Positions 15,587-23,983 of a DNA stretch of 25,195 nucleotides are shown here, piece by piece. The notes beneath the pieces were generated by a model. It ran no database searches. It had not been told where the DNA came from and saw nothing but the letters and a program-made list of their open reading frames with translations. Origin of the DNA: CADCTB01 sp038231955 (GTDB lineage: Bacteria > Actinomycetota > Acidimicrobiia > Acidimicrobiales > AC-14); NCBI GenBank assembly GCA_038231955.1, contig JBBSIS010000022.1:1-25195 (forward strand), read 5' to 3'. The translations under genes and the position numbers were made by a program. Numbering within the stretch: the stretch's first letter is position 1; the number at the start of each line of letters is the position of its first letter.

Positions 15587-16566
15587 CCGAGCGGCGCTAC
15601 GACCCCGTCACCGGTGAATGGAGGATGTTCGCCGGGCACCGCCAGGACCGGACGTTCCTTCCCACCCAGGAGGCATGCCCGCTGTGCCCCACCCGCGAGG
15701 GCCACCCCCCCACCGAGATCCCCCTGGCCGCCTTCGACGTGGTGGTCTTCGAGAACCGCTTCCCGGCCCTGGTCCGCCAGCCGCCCGAGCCGGCGGTGCC
15801 CGGCTCCGACCTCTACCCGGTTGCGCCCTCGGCCGGGGCCAACGAGGTCATCGTCTACTCCGACGACCACCATCTGGGGCTGGCCCAGATGGACGCGCCC
15901 CGCATCGCCCTCGTGATCGAGGTTTGGGCCGACCGCTACGCCCGGCTCGGCGCCCGGGAGGAGGTCGCCTACGTGTTCATCTTCGAGAACCGGGGCGTCG
16001 CCGTGGGCGTCACCCTCCATCACCCCCACGGCCAGATCTACGCCTACCCGGAGATTCCCCCCCGCCCCCGTCGGGAGCTCGACGTCGCCTTGGCCCATAT
16101 CGCCCACCACGGCACCTGCGTGTTCTGCGACGTCGTCGCCCGCGAGCGCTCCGACGCGGTGCGGGTGGTCGCCTCCAACCGCAGCTTCCTGGCCTTCGTC
16201 CCCTTCGCCGCCCGCTTCCCCTACGAGGTCCACGTCACCTCGCTCCGCCACGCGGCCAGCAGTCTCGATCTCTCCGATCCCGAGCGCCTGGCCCTGGCCG
16301 AGTTGCTGAGCCAGGTCATCCGCGGCTACGACCGCCTGTTCGGGTTCCCCCTGCCCTACGTGATGTCCGTACACCAGGCGCCCACCGACGACGGCGAGCA
16401 CCAGCACGTGAGCCACTTCCACATCGAGTTCACCCCCCTGCACCGCACCGCCCAGAAGCTGAAATACCTGGCCGGCTCGGAACTCGGTGCCGGCGCCTTC
16501 ATCAACGACACCAGCCCGGAAGTCATCGCCGTCCGCCTCCGCGACGCGGTGTCCCCGAGCCCCTAG
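15583..16566 (+). CDS. galT: Galactose-1-phosphate uridylyltransferase
   Basis: A 327-residue HIT-superfamily enzyme that exchanges UMP between UDP-glucose and galactose-1-phosphate. N-terminal C32-x-x-C35 (CPLCP) fits the zinc site. The active site is LHHPHGQIYAYPEIPP, with H149 of HPHGQ as the nucleophile that is uridylylated. HVSHFHIEF (275-283) is the C-terminal signature. GTG at 15583 overlaps the preceding stop codon (GTGA). It is the last gene of galK-galE-unknown-galT. A perfect 10-bp palindrome GCCCGCGGGC follows the stop codon directly, but without a loop or T-tract it is a poor terminator. Confidence 0.95.
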   Translation: MTERRYDPVTGEWRMFAGHRQDRTFLPTQEACPLCPTREGHPPTEIPLAAFDVVVFENRFPALVRQPPEPAVPGSDLYPVAPSAGANEVIVYSDDHHLGLAQMDAPRIALVIEVWADRYARLGAREEVAYVFIFENRGVAVGVTLHHPHGQIYAYPEIPPRPRRELDVALAHIAHHGTCVFCDVVARERSDAVRVVASNRSFLAFVPFAARFPYEVHVTSLRHAASSLDLSDPERLALAELLSQVIRGYDRLFGFPLPYVMSVHQAPTDDGEHQHVSHFHIEFTPLHRTAQKLKYLAGSELGAGAFINDTSPEVIAVRLRDAVSPSP

Positions 16567-16606
16567 GCCCGCGGGCTCCACCTCGCCGACGCCGACAAAC
16601 GTGGGG

Positions 16607-17017
16607 TCAGGTGCGGGGCGAACCGAGCCGGAAACTGCGGACCAGTTGGTTCCACGCACACGCCGTGCACACCTCGACGACGTAACAGGTGGACTCGGTC
16701 GGCCCTCGCTTGAGTTGGGTGAGCTCCTTGCGGGTGGTGATGCAGCGGCCGTGGGCGGGTAGGCGGGCCCCGAACGCGAACGACACCAGGGTCAGCCCCG
16801 GGTCCTCACAGATGGGACAGTCCTCGCTGCGGGCCTCGCCGACGTTGCGCGCCGCCCGGAGAAGCTCCGGATGGGCATCGCAGACGTCGAGGCGGCTGAG
16901 CCGGCCCCGACGGAACTCGTCGAGGGTGTGCTTGCGGACCAGCCGGTAGTCGACCTCGCCAGGGCGGCCGACATGGCCCGCTCCTCTCGCTTGCAGCGAC
17001 TCGGGCCCAAAGACCAT
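16607..17017 (-). CDS. DUF5318 family zinc-ribbon-like protein
   Basis: A 136-residue actinobacterial conserved protein. Recognisable family sequence includes GEVDYRLVRKHTLDEFRRG, DVCDAHPELLRAARNVGE, EDCPICEDPGL and STCYVVEVCTACAWNQLVRS. Two CxxC pairs (CPIC and CTAC) suggest a zinc-binding fold. Start: the ATG at 17017 is used; another in-frame ATG lies 10 codons upstream, and the conserved part only begins about residue 20. It is convergent with galT and divergent from padR. In Mycobacterium the same family sits between the PadR/ino1 genes and ponA1. Function is unknown. Confidence 0.85.
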   Translation of the reverse strand: MVFGPESLQARGAGHVGRPGEVDYRLVRKHTLDEFRRGRLSRLDVCDAHPELLRAARNVGEARSEDCPICEDPGLTLVSFAFGARLPAHGRCITTRKELTQLKRGPTESTCYVVEVCTACAWNQLVRSFRLGSPRT

Positions 17018-17099
17018 CGGAGAAATGGTAGCGCTGGCGGCGCCCAACCGGCCGACCGGCTCGCGTTGCGCAGTGCCGACCTACGCGGCATACTGGGAC

Positions 17100-17122
17100 C
17101 GATATATCGAACCGATATGTCG
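17100..17122. promoter_or_regulatory. Two near-palindromic repeats, candidate PadR operator
   Basis: CGATATATCG (17100-17109, a perfect palindrome) and CGATATGTCG (17113-17122, one mismatch) lie 13 bp apart start to start, 25 bp before the padR start codon. AT-rich dyads of this kind are typical binding sites of PadR winged-helix dimers, and the spacing suits two dimers on nearly adjacent turns. They also overlap possible -10 sequences, so binding would block padR-ino1 transcription and perhaps the divergent DUF5318 gene. Confidence 0.55.
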
Positions 17123-17147
17123 GAAAGTCTTTCGAAGGGCGCTACAT

Positions 17148-17777
17148 TTGCTGGAGCTGGCCATCCTCGGGTTGCTGAAGGAGCAGGAGCTCCACGGCTA
17201 CGAGCTGAAGAAGCGCCTCACCGAGGCCCTGGGCGCCTTCTCGAGCGTCTCATTCGGCTCGCTCTATCCCGCCCTGGCCCGCCTCGAGACCGCCGGGGCC
17301 GTCCGGGCCGTCATAGGCACTCCCCACGACGGCCCGGCGACACCGTCAGCGCCTGCGCCCATGACCGGGTCGATCGCAGGGGAGGCCGCCGCCTTCCGGG
17401 CCCGCCGGGCCGCCACCCACCCGGTCCGCCCGTCGAGGACCCGGAAGGTCTACGCCATCACCGAGCGCGGCGAGGCGCTCTTCGAGGAGCTCCTCGTCGC
17501 CGATTCCACCAGCGCCGAGGACGACCGGGCCTTCAACCTCAGGCTCGCCTTCTGCCGGCACCTGCCCCCGGAGCGCCGGCTCGGCCTGTTCGAGCGCCGC
17601 CGGGCCCTCCTGGTCGAGCGCCTGGCCAAGGCCCGCACCAATCACCGCAGTCGCAAGGAACGCATGGACATGTACACCCAGTCGTTGGTCGACCACGGCA
17701 CCGAGTCCACCGAGAGAGACATCTCGTGGCTCGACCGCCTCATCGCCAGCGAACGTCAGGGAGGAGATCCCTCATGA
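17148..17777 (+). CDS. PadR-family transcriptional regulator
   Basis: A 209-residue winged-helix regulator. The PadR N-terminal domain reads LELAILGLLKEQELHGYELK, then SSVSFGSLYPALARLETAGA (residues 2-51). The wing is interrupted by a Pro/Ala/Arg-rich stretch of about 45 residues (54-97) before KVYAITERGEALFEELL. The C-terminal half is a helical dimerisation region. The TTG at 17148 is preferred because the fold begins there and AAGGG lies 8 nt upstream; the frame is open further upstream through the operator repeats. Its stop overlaps the ino1 ATG (ATGA), so it most likely controls inositol synthesis and itself. Confidence 0.88.
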   Translation: MLELAILGLLKEQELHGYELKKRLTEALGAFSSVSFGSLYPALARLETAGAVRAVIGTPHDGPATPSAPAPMTGSIAGEAAAFRARRAATHPVRPSRTRKVYAITERGEALFEELLVADSTSAEDDRAFNLRLAFCRHLPPERRLGLFERRRALLVERLAKARTNHRSRKERMDMYTQSLVDHGTESTERDISWLDRLIASERQGGDPS

Positions 17778-18895
17778 AGGAGCGAGGACCGAAGCCGAGC
17801 GGAGGACCGCAGCGACCAGGCGATCGTCCCAAGATTCGTCTGGCCATCGCCGGTGTCGGGAACTGCGCCAGCTCGCTGGTGCAGGGCCTGGAGTACTACC
17901 GCAACGCCGATCCGGCCGAGTCGGTGCCCGGGCTCATGCACGTGGTCCTCGGCGGTTACCACGTCGGCGACGTGGAGGTGGTGGCCGCCTTCGACGTCGA
18001 CGCCACCAAGGTCGGTGTCGACGTCGGCAAAGCCATCTTCGCCGGCCAGAACAACACCGTGCGCTTCGCGTCGGTGGGCGATCTGGGGGTCACCGTCCAG
18101 CGCGCCCCGACAATGGACGGCCTGGGCAAGTACTACCGCCAGACCGTCGAGGAGAGCCTCGACGATCCGGTCGATGTGGCCGAGGCGCTACGGGCGTCGG
18201 GCGCCGAGGTACTCGTCTCCTACCTGCCGGTGGGCTCCGAGCTGGCCCAGAAGCACTACGCCACCGCCTGCCTCGAGACCGGCGTGGCCTTCGTCAACGC
18301 CATCCCGGTGTTCATCGCCTCCGACCCCGAGTGGGCGGCCAAGTTCACCGCTGCCGGCATTCCCATCATCGGCGACGACATCAAGAGCCAGGTGGGCGCC
18401 ACCATCGTCCACCGCATGCTGGCCCGGCTGTTCGAGGACCGCGGCCTGGTCCTCGACCGGACCTACCAGCTGAACGTGGGCGGGAACATGGACTTCAAGA
18501 ACATGCTCGAACGCGAGCGGCTGGAGTCCAAGAAGATCTCCAAGACCCAGTCGGTGACCAGCCAGGTGGAGAACGGCATCGCCGCCGACGACGTCCACAT
18601 CGGCCCCAGCGATCACGTGCCCTGGCTTGAGGACCGCAAGTGGGCCTACATCCGACTCGAGGGTCGGAACTTCGGCGACGTGCCCCTGAACATCGAGCTG
18701 AAGCTCGAGGTGTGGGACTCCCCGAACTCGGCCGGCGTGATCATCGACGCCGTGCGCTGCGCCCGCCTGGCTCTCGACCGCGGCATCGGCGGCCCTCTGC
18801 TGGGCCCGTCGTCGTGGTTCATGAAGTCGCCGCCCGAGCAGTACCACGACGACGTCTGCCAGCGCCTGGTCGAGGAGTTCATCGCCGCCGGCTGA
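17774..18895 (+). CDS. ino1: Inositol-3-phosphate synthase
   Basis: A 373-residue NAD-dependent enzyme converting glucose-6-phosphate to 1L-myo-inositol 3-phosphate, the source of inositol for phosphatidylinositol and, in actinobacteria, mycothiol. NAD-binding loop GVGNCASSLVQG (27-38); AAFDVDATKVG; VSYLPVGSE; GDDIKSQVGATIVHR; NVGGNMDFKNM; and the conserved ESKKISKTQSVTSQ are typical of the actinobacterial/archaeal short form. The first 20 residues are a basic tail. The ATG at 17774 has a strong GGAGGAG upstream and overlaps the padR stop codon. A PadR gene next to ino1 also occurs in Mycobacterium. Confidence 0.95.
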   Translation: MKERGPKPSGGPQRPGDRPKIRLAIAGVGNCASSLVQGLEYYRNADPAESVPGLMHVVLGGYHVGDVEVVAAFDVDATKVGVDVGKAIFAGQNNTVRFASVGDLGVTVQRAPTMDGLGKYYRQTVEESLDDPVDVAEALRASGAEVLVSYLPVGSELAQKHYATACLETGVAFVNAIPVFIASDPEWAAKFTAAGIPIIGDDIKSQVGATIVHRMLARLFEDRGLVLDRTYQLNVGGNMDFKNMLERERLESKKISKTQSVTSQVENGIAADDVHIGPSDHVPWLEDRKWAYIRLEGRNFGDVPLNIELKLEVWDSPNSAGVIIDAVRCARLALDRGIGGPLLGPSSWFMKSPPEQYHDDVCQRLVEEFIAAG

Positions 18896-18908
18896 CCCCC
18901 GGACATGT

Positions 18909-18927
18909 CACCGGGCTTTCACCGGTG
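18909..18927 (+). terminator. Small hairpin after ino1
   Basis: CACCGG and CCGGTG form a 6-bp GC stem around a 7-nt loop, 14 nt after the ino1 stop and before the methyltransferase start. No T-tract follows, so it may only attenuate transcription or protect the ino1 mRNA 3' end. Confidence 0.25.
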
Positions 18928-18939
18928 CCAAGATGGTCC

Positions 18940-19680
18940 ATGTCGAGCGATACCGCCGCCACCTGGAACCGGCTGCCCGAGGGCCGCGGGAGCGGGGTTC
19001 TGCCCGGCGTCGACGCCGTGGTCTACGGGCCCGACATCGCCACCGAAGCCGAGTTCCGGCTCCTCGGCAACCTCGAGGGCAAGCGGGTGCTGGAGCTGGG
19101 CTGTGGCGCCGGATCGAGCCTGGTGGCCATGGCCAAGCAGGGCGCCCACGCCGTCGGGCTCGACTTTTCGCCCGCTCAGCTGGCTGCGGCCCGGCGGCTG
19201 GCCGAGCAGGAGAAGGTGAAGGTCGACCTGCATACCGGCGACCTGGCCGAGCTCGTGTTCCTGCGGGCCGAGAGCATCGATGTGGTCTTCTCCGCCTACG
19301 CCCTCGGCCTGGTCGAGGACCTGAACCGGGTCTTCCGCCAGGTGCACCGGGTGCTGAAGCAGGGCTCGCCGTTCGTGTTCTCGTTGCCCCACCCCTCGTC
19401 ACACCTGATCGACGACGACGACGCCGGACAGCCGCTGCTCGTCCGCCGGTCGTACTTCGACCGGACGAGCGTGACGTACGACCGGGAGGGGATGCCGCTT
19501 TCGGCTCACCACCACACCGTCTCCGACCTCTTCACCGGGCTTTCCCGCGCCAACTTCGCCGTCGACACCGTGCTGGAGCCGGCGCCCAACCCCGACGGGC
19601 CCCGCAGCCGGCACTGGCGCGACGTTTACGACATGGTCCCCCGCACCCTCGTCATGCGGGCTCGGAAGTTGGGGGCATAG
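18940..19680 (+). CDS. Class I SAM-dependent methyltransferase
   Basis: A 246-residue methyltransferase of the Methyltransf_11/25 kind. Motif I is VLELGCGAGSS (50-60), the acidic residue ending strand 2 is D75 (GLDFSPAQL), motif IV is IDVVFSAYAL (113-122), and a post-motif helix and strand read QVHRVLKQGSPFVFSLPHP. The C-terminal part has a cluster of His residues (SAHHHTVSDL) that may shape the substrate site. The ATG at 18940 is chosen by fit to family N-termini; no strong ribosome site. The substrate cannot be deduced. It follows ino1 by 44 bp and could share its transcript. Confidence 0.85.
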   Translation: MSSDTAATWNRLPEGRGSGVLPGVDAVVYGPDIATEAEFRLLGNLEGKRVLELGCGAGSSLVAMAKQGAHAVGLDFSPAQLAAARRLAEQEKVKVDLHTGDLAELVFLRAESIDVVFSAYALGLVEDLNRVFRQVHRVLKQGSPFVFSLPHPSSHLIDDDDAGQPLLVRRSYFDRTSVTYDREGMPLSAHHHTVSDLFTGLSRANFAVDTVLEPAPNPDGPRSRHWRDVYDMVPRTLVMRARKLGA

Positions 19681-19703
19681 CGGTCGAGCCCGCCGGGCTG
19701 GGT

Positions 19704-20150
19704 GTGGTGGAGCGGATCGGGTCGTCGCTCGTTGCCGGCGGTTTCAAGGTCACCCGGGACTCCGTCGCCGGGCGTCAGGCCGTCATCGGGCGCAAGCCTG
19801 CGCTGCGGTCGCCCACGTTCGTGCTGGTTGCCGTGTTCAAGGCCGACGCCACGACCGCCCACCTGGACCGCTTCCTCGACGAGGCTGCGCAGTACGCCCG
19901 GACGGTCGGCGGCAGGCTTCGTATCGGGGGACGGGCGGGTCTCGATGTCGTGGCGGTGGCCGTCGTCGACTCGACGCGAGACGTGGGCGACTGGGGGCAG
20001 TCCCGAGCGGGCCCGCGCCCATCGGTCTACCCGGTGCTCGTCGACCTGGCGGCACAGAGGGTCACCCAACCGCAGCACGGGGCGCCCGGTCTGCAGCAAC
20101 TTGTCCGGGCCCATGTCGTGCCTGCTCTCGCTCCCCCCGCCGCTTCCTGA
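19704..20150 (+). CDS. Hypothetical protein, family not recognised
   Basis: About 148 residues. The coding character is supported by a regular strand/helix pattern: RIGSSLVAGGFKVTRD, PTFVLVAVFKADATTAHLDR, FLDEAAQYARTVGGRL and GLDVVAVAVVDS. No membrane segment, metal motif or catalytic motif is visible. The start is uncertain: tandem GTGs at 19704 and 19707 are the best choices, and the frame is open upstream through the methyltransferase end. It begins 23 nt after the methyltransferase stop, so the two genes may be cotranscribed. Confidence 0.55.
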   Translation: MVERIGSSLVAGGFKVTRDSVAGRQAVIGRKPALRSPTFVLVAVFKADATTAHLDRFLDEAAQYARTVGGRLRIGGRAGLDVVAVAVVDSTRDVGDWGQSRAGPRPSVYPVLVDLAAQRVTQPQHGAPGLQQLVRAHVVPALAPPAAS

Positions 20151-20196
20151 GTGGGACATCTGCTTCGGGCATCCACCCATTTGTTTGGACGAGCGG

Positions 20197-20202
20197 TACA
20201 AT
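20197..20202 (+). promoter_or_regulatory. Candidate -10 element upstream of the SNF2 gene
   Basis: TACAAT, one base from consensus, lies in a less GC-rich patch about 175 bp before the SNF2 start. No matching -35 at 16-19 bp was found; TTGTTT is 10 bp upstream, too close. The 225-bp stretch 20151-20375 contains no convincing gene otherwise. Confidence 0.25.
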
Positions 20203-20375
20203 CGGAGAGGTTTCCTACGTCGTTCGACCGTCTGGGCGGTGGCGACGGTGGCGATGCGATGCGAGCGAACGCTCTCGAGCAATGAGGCGAGGCTCAGCAT
20301 GGAAGGAAGAGGAACAGGGCGCGGGTGCCAGGCAGCTTCTGCCACCCTCGCCTCCGTAGCGAGTGCCGGAGGCAC

Positions 20376-23300
20376 ATGCACGACGTGGCAGCAGGGGGAC
20401 GAGGACCGGGGATCGCCCGCGTCCCCGCTCGTGAGTTGGGATGGGCCATCGAAGCCGAGGCCGCCGGAGAGGCGACGCCGGACCAGCTCGTGCTCCTGGA
20501 GGGCCACCGCCAGGAGTGGCTCTTCTCGCTGCAACGGCTCCTGCGCGAGACCGAGACCGGCCTGGCCCAGGTACGGGGCCTCAAGGGGCCGGAACGCGAC
20601 CAGGTCGTCGCCGACTTCGAGGGCGAACGAGGCCTCCTGGCCGGCGCCCTGGCCCGGCTCACCGGCGTCCGCAACGAACCCACGGAGGACAAGGCGCTCG
20701 ACGGGGCGGGCGAGGTGCGCCTGCAGGCGTCGTGGGACGACGGGCGCCTCGTCCTCTGGGCCGCCGGGCCGGGCGTGGCGCCAGTGTCGTTCGAGGAGCT
20801 GGCCGAGCGACTGAAGAAGGCCGACGCCCCCGCCGAAGGGTGGTGGCCACACGATCCCGTCGCCCTGCCGGGGGGATCTGAGGCCCCGGCCTCCCGCTCT
20901 GAAGGGGCCGCTGAGGCCCCGGCCCAGGCCATCGGCGTGGCCCAAGCCCTGGGATGGCTTGTGGCGGTAGGAGCGGGCGACCGCCCCGAGGGCGTGGGTA
21001 CCGGTGTCGTGTGGCTCGGCCGGGTGGCGGCGTGGGCGGTGGCGCTGGTGGCCCGCGGGTCCATCGTCCCCAGGCTCGAGCCGGCCGGTACGCCGGCGGC
21101 CTTCGCGGTGCGCTGGGCGCCCGCCCTGGTCGAGCGGGCCAAGCTCGACTCCCTCTCCCGGGCCATGCCCGCCACCGTCGCCGCCCTCGACCGGTCGGAT
21201 CCCCGCACGCTGACCCTGGCCGTGTTGGGGGCAACGGTCGACGCCATCGTGCGCGACGCCGCCGGGCGCCTGGAGCTGCCGGCGGCCCCGCCCGTGGTCC
21301 GTACGCCGGGCGACGTGTCGGAGGCGGTCCTCACCAGCCTGGACGGCACGCCGTTCGAGGCTCCGCCCCGCTTGGCCGTCGCCCTGGCCGAACGCCTGGA
21401 ACATTGGGGCGACCCCGTGCAAGGCCCGGTCGACGCCCGACTGGTCGTCCAGCTCGACCCGCCCGACAAGGGCAACGCCTGGTTCCTCTCGGTGCTCGGG
21501 CCCGGCCAGGAAGGCCGGCTGGTGCCCCTCGAGGTGGCCTTGGTCGACGGGCGGTCGAAGCGTCACCTGGCCGACGAGACCACTCGGCTCGAGCGGCTTC
21601 TCCCCGTCCTGAACCGCCCGGGTGGGCATCGCCGGGGGGAGGTCGTGCTGAGCCAGGACGAGGCCTTCGACCTCATGGGCGTCACCGGCGCCAGCCTCGA
21701 GGCGGCCGGCTTCGACGTCCGCGTCCCCCTGCTGTCGAGGCGCAGGCCCCGCCCGGCCCTTCGCCTCACCGCCGAGCCGGTCGACGCCTCGGTCGTCGGC
21801 GCCCACCAGCTCGCTGCCGTGCGGTGGTCGGCGGTCTTCGATGACGTCGAGCTGACCGCCGAGGACATCCGCCGCCTGGCCGCCGAGGCCCGACCCCTGA
21901 TCCACTCCCGCGGCCGCTGGGTGGAGGTCAACCGGGTCGATCTCACCGAAGCCGCCGCCGCCCTGGCCGAACGGGCCCAGCGCACCCACCTGACCGGGGC
22001 CGAGGTTCTGCGCCACGCCGTCGGCCTGGAGTCCTCGCCGCTCGCCGGAGGCACTAGCGTCGGCGGCCACGGCTGGGCCGCCGACCTCCTCGCCCACACC
22101 ACCACCATCGAGGCGGTCCCGGCACCCGAGGGCTTCGTCGGCACTCTCCGCAGTTACCAGGCCGAGGCCCTCGGATGGCTGGGGTTCCTCGACGCCTCCG
22201 GGCTCGGCGGCTGCCTGGCCCTCGACATGGGCCTGGGCAAGACCCCCACCCTTCTGGCCCACCTGTCGCGAGTCGCAAAGGCTCGCCAGGGCCAGCCCAC
22301 GCTGGTGATCGCCCCGCCCGCCGTGGTCGGGAACTGGGCTGCCGAGGCCGCCCGGTTCACCCCCGGCCTGCGGGTGATCGTCCATCACGGCGCCTCCCGG
22401 TCATCAGCCGAGGAGCTGGCGGCCAAGTCGAAGCTGGCCGACGTGGTCATCACCACCTACGGCACCGCGGTGCGCGACATCGAGGCGCTGAGCGAGTGCG
22501 GCTGGGCCGGCGTGGTCCTCGACGAGGCCCAAGCCATCAAGAACCCCGGCAGCGACGTGGCCCGGGAGCTGCGGCGTATCCCGGCCCGCAGCCGGGTCGC
22601 CCTGACCGGCACCCCGGTCGAGAACGGCCTCGGCGATCTGTGGGCCATCCTGGACTTCACCAACCCCGGCCTGCTCGGGAGCCGCTCGACCTTCGTCTCC
22701 CAGCTGTCGGCCAAGAGCCGCGACGGAGCCGCCAACGGCGAGTCGGCCCTGCGGGCCCTCAACGGCATCCTCGTCTTCCGTCGCACGAAGTCGGAGCCCG
22801 AGGTGGCCGCCGAGCTGCCCGACAAGATCGACGAGCTCGACCACTGCACCATGACCCCCGAGCAGGTCGGCCTCTACCAGGCGGTGATCGACCGCCTGGT
22901 CTCCGCCGGCGAGGGCGACCGTCGTCAGGGCGACATCCTGGCCGCCATCACCGCCCTCAAGCAGATCTGCAACCACCCGGCCGCCTACGAGGACGACGGC
23001 CGGCCGCTGCCCGGGCGCTCGGGCAAACTGGCCCGCCTGGAGGAGATCGTGGACTCCGTGTTCGCCGCGGGCGAGAAGGTCCTGGTGTTCACCCACTTCG
23101 CCGAATGGGGCAAACGCCTGGCCACCCACCTCGCTCACCGGACAGGCGGCCCGGTCGACTGCTACCACGGCGGGCTCTCCCGTGGCGCCCGCGACCGGAT
23201 GATCGAGGAGTTCCAGGCCAGGAAGGGTGCCGGCGCCCTCGTCCTGTCGCTCAAGGCGGGCGGCACCGGCCTCAACCTGACCGCGGCCAGCCACGTCGTC

Positions 23301-23603
23301 CTCTACGACCGCTGGTGGAACCCGGCGGTCGAGGACCAGGCCCGGGACCGGGCGTGGCGCATCGGTCAGGAACGCACGGTGATCTCCCACCGTCTGGTCT
23401 GCCCGGGTACGGTCGACGAGCGGGTGGAGGACGTCGTCGCAGGCAAGCGCCACATCGCCGATCTGGTGCTGCCCAAGTCCAGCACCCTGGCCGACCTCAA
23501 CCCGGGCCAGTTGCGGGTGGCCCTGGGCCTGCGGCCCGACCAGCTGCTCACGGCCGACGCCGAGGACGCCTCGCCCGACGGCGACGAGGAGGAGGCAGCG
23601 TGA
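20376..23603 (+). CDS. SNF2-family ATPase/helicase (HepA/RapA-like group)
   Basis: A ~1075-residue SF2 ATPase. Residues 1-560 hold a helical N-terminal region and the SNF2-associated domain often found in bacterial members. The ATPase core has motif I LDMGLGKTPTLLAHL (K622), motif II VVLDEAQAIKNP (D716), motif III ALTGTPVENGLGDLWAILDF, motif IV region VLVFTHFAEWGKRL, motif V LSLKAGGTGLNLTAA and motif VI QARDRAWRIGQ (R995). It probably moves along duplex DNA to remodel protein-DNA complexes; a nuclease domain is not visible. The ATG at 20376 has GGAGG only 3 nt away; GTG at 20325 would add 17 residues. Its end overlaps the next gene (GTGA). Confidence 0.92.
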   Translation: MHDVAAGGRGPGIARVPARELGWAIEAEAAGEATPDQLVLLEGHRQEWLFSLQRLLRETETGLAQVRGLKGPERDQVVADFEGERGLLAGALARLTGVRNEPTEDKALDGAGEVRLQASWDDGRLVLWAAGPGVAPVSFEELAERLKKADAPAEGWWPHDPVALPGGSEAPASRSEGAAEAPAQAIGVAQALGWLVAVGAGDRPEGVGTGVVWLGRVAAWAVALVARGSIVPRLEPAGTPAAFAVRWAPALVERAKLDSLSRAMPATVAALDRSDPRTLTLAVLGATVDAIVRDAAGRLELPAAPPVVRTPGDVSEAVLTSLDGTPFEAPPRLAVALAERLEHWGDPVQGPVDARLVVQLDPPDKGNAWFLSVLGPGQEGRLVPLEVALVDGRSKRHLADETTRLERLLPVLNRPGGHRRGEVVLSQDEAFDLMGVTGASLEAAGFDVRVPLLSRRRPRPALRLTAEPVDASVVGAHQLAAVRWSAVFDDVELTAEDIRRLAAEARPLIHSRGRWVEVNRVDLTEAAAALAERAQRTHLTGAEVLRHAVGLESSPLAGGTSVGGHGWAADLLAHTTTIEAVPAPEGFVGTLRSYQAEALGWLGFLDASGLGGCLALDMGLGKTPTLLAHLSRVAKARQGQPTLVIAPPAVVGNWAAEAARFTPGLRVIVHHGASRSSAEELAAKSKLADVVITTYGTAVRDIEALSECGWAGVVLDEAQAIKNPGSDVARELRRIPARSRVALTGTPVENGLGDLWAILDFTNPGLLGSRSTFVSQLSAKSRDGAANGESALRALNGILVFRRTKSEPEVAAELPDKIDELDHCTMTPEQVGLYQAVIDRLVSAGEGDRRQGDILAAITALKQICNHPAAYEDDGRPLPGRSGKLARLEEIVDSVFAAGEKVLVFTHFAEWGKRLATHLAHRTGGPVDCYHGGLSRGARDRMIEEFQARKGAGALVLSLKAGGTGLNLTAASHVVLYDRWWNPAVEDQARDRAWRIGQERTVISHRLVCPGTVDERVEDVVAGKRHIADLVLPKSSTLADLNPGQLRVALGLRPDQLLTADAEDASPDGDEEEAA

Positions 23604-23893
23604 ACGGGAGCGGCAACAACGCCCCCCGCCGCAACACCCGTCAGGCCCGTCGTCCCGGCCGTCCTTCCGAGGCCGGCACGGCCCACCTCTGGAAGGCGGT
23701 GCCCAGTCCCAGCCGGCCGGCCGAGGTCACCCCGGCCACCGACCCTGCAGCCCTGATGCGGTCGCTGGGCCGGCCCCCGCTCGACCAGGCCGGGGCCGAT
23801 CGCTACCTCGCCGCCGTGGCCGAACGCGCCGCCGGCCTCGCTACTGCGCTGGCCGCCGTGGCCGGCATCCTGGCCACCGACGACGAGAACTAA
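23600..23893 (+). CDS. Small basic protein coupled to the SNF2 gene
   Basis: A 97-residue protein. Residues 1-25 are rich in Arg/Asn/Pro and probably disordered, suitable for nucleic-acid contact. Residues 26-50 are Pro-rich with LWKAVPSPSRP, and residues 58-92 form an Ala-rich helix pair (DRYLAAVAERAAGLATALAA). GTG at 23600 overlaps the SNF2 stop and is preceded by a strong GAGGAGGAGG. The coupling points to a partner of the SNF2 protein. In many actinobacteria a SWIM zinc-finger gene follows this SNF2 type; this protein has no Cys and is not one. Confidence 0.65.
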   Translation: MNGSGNNAPRRNTRQARRPGRPSEAGTAHLWKAVPSPSRPAEVTPATDPAALMRSLGRPPLDQAGADRYLAAVAERAAGLATALAAVAGILATDDEN

Positions 23894-23943
23894 CCCGCCC
23901 GTCAGGCCGTCATCGACCCCAGACCGCCGCCCGGTCTCAGGAC

Positions 23944-23983
23944 GAGCGGTGCCTACGAGGAGCGGTGCCTACGAGGAGCGGTG
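23944..23983. repeat. 16-bp tandem repeat, 2.5 copies
   Basis: The unit GAGCGGTGCCTACGAG occurs at 23944-23959 and 23960-23975, with a half copy at 23976-23983. It covers the end of the 64-residue minus-strand gene, supplying its stop codon and final residues. Extra copies beyond the stop carry further in-frame or out-of-frame stop triplets, so copy number would not lengthen the protein. Confidence 0.85.

Noticed and set aside
16567..16576. Palindrome GCCCGCGGGC after galT as an intrinsic terminator
   Set aside because: No loop and no T-tract; such palindromes are common in this base composition.
18188..18847. Minus-strand frame of 219 codons opposite ino1
   Set aside because: Mirrors ino1 codons; no independent start signal or family.
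19626..22388. Minus-strand open frame of 920 codons
   Set aside because: Antisense to the SNF2 gene and the gene before it; composition is Gly/Arg/Gln-rich with no domain, while the plus strand has clear SNF2 motifs.
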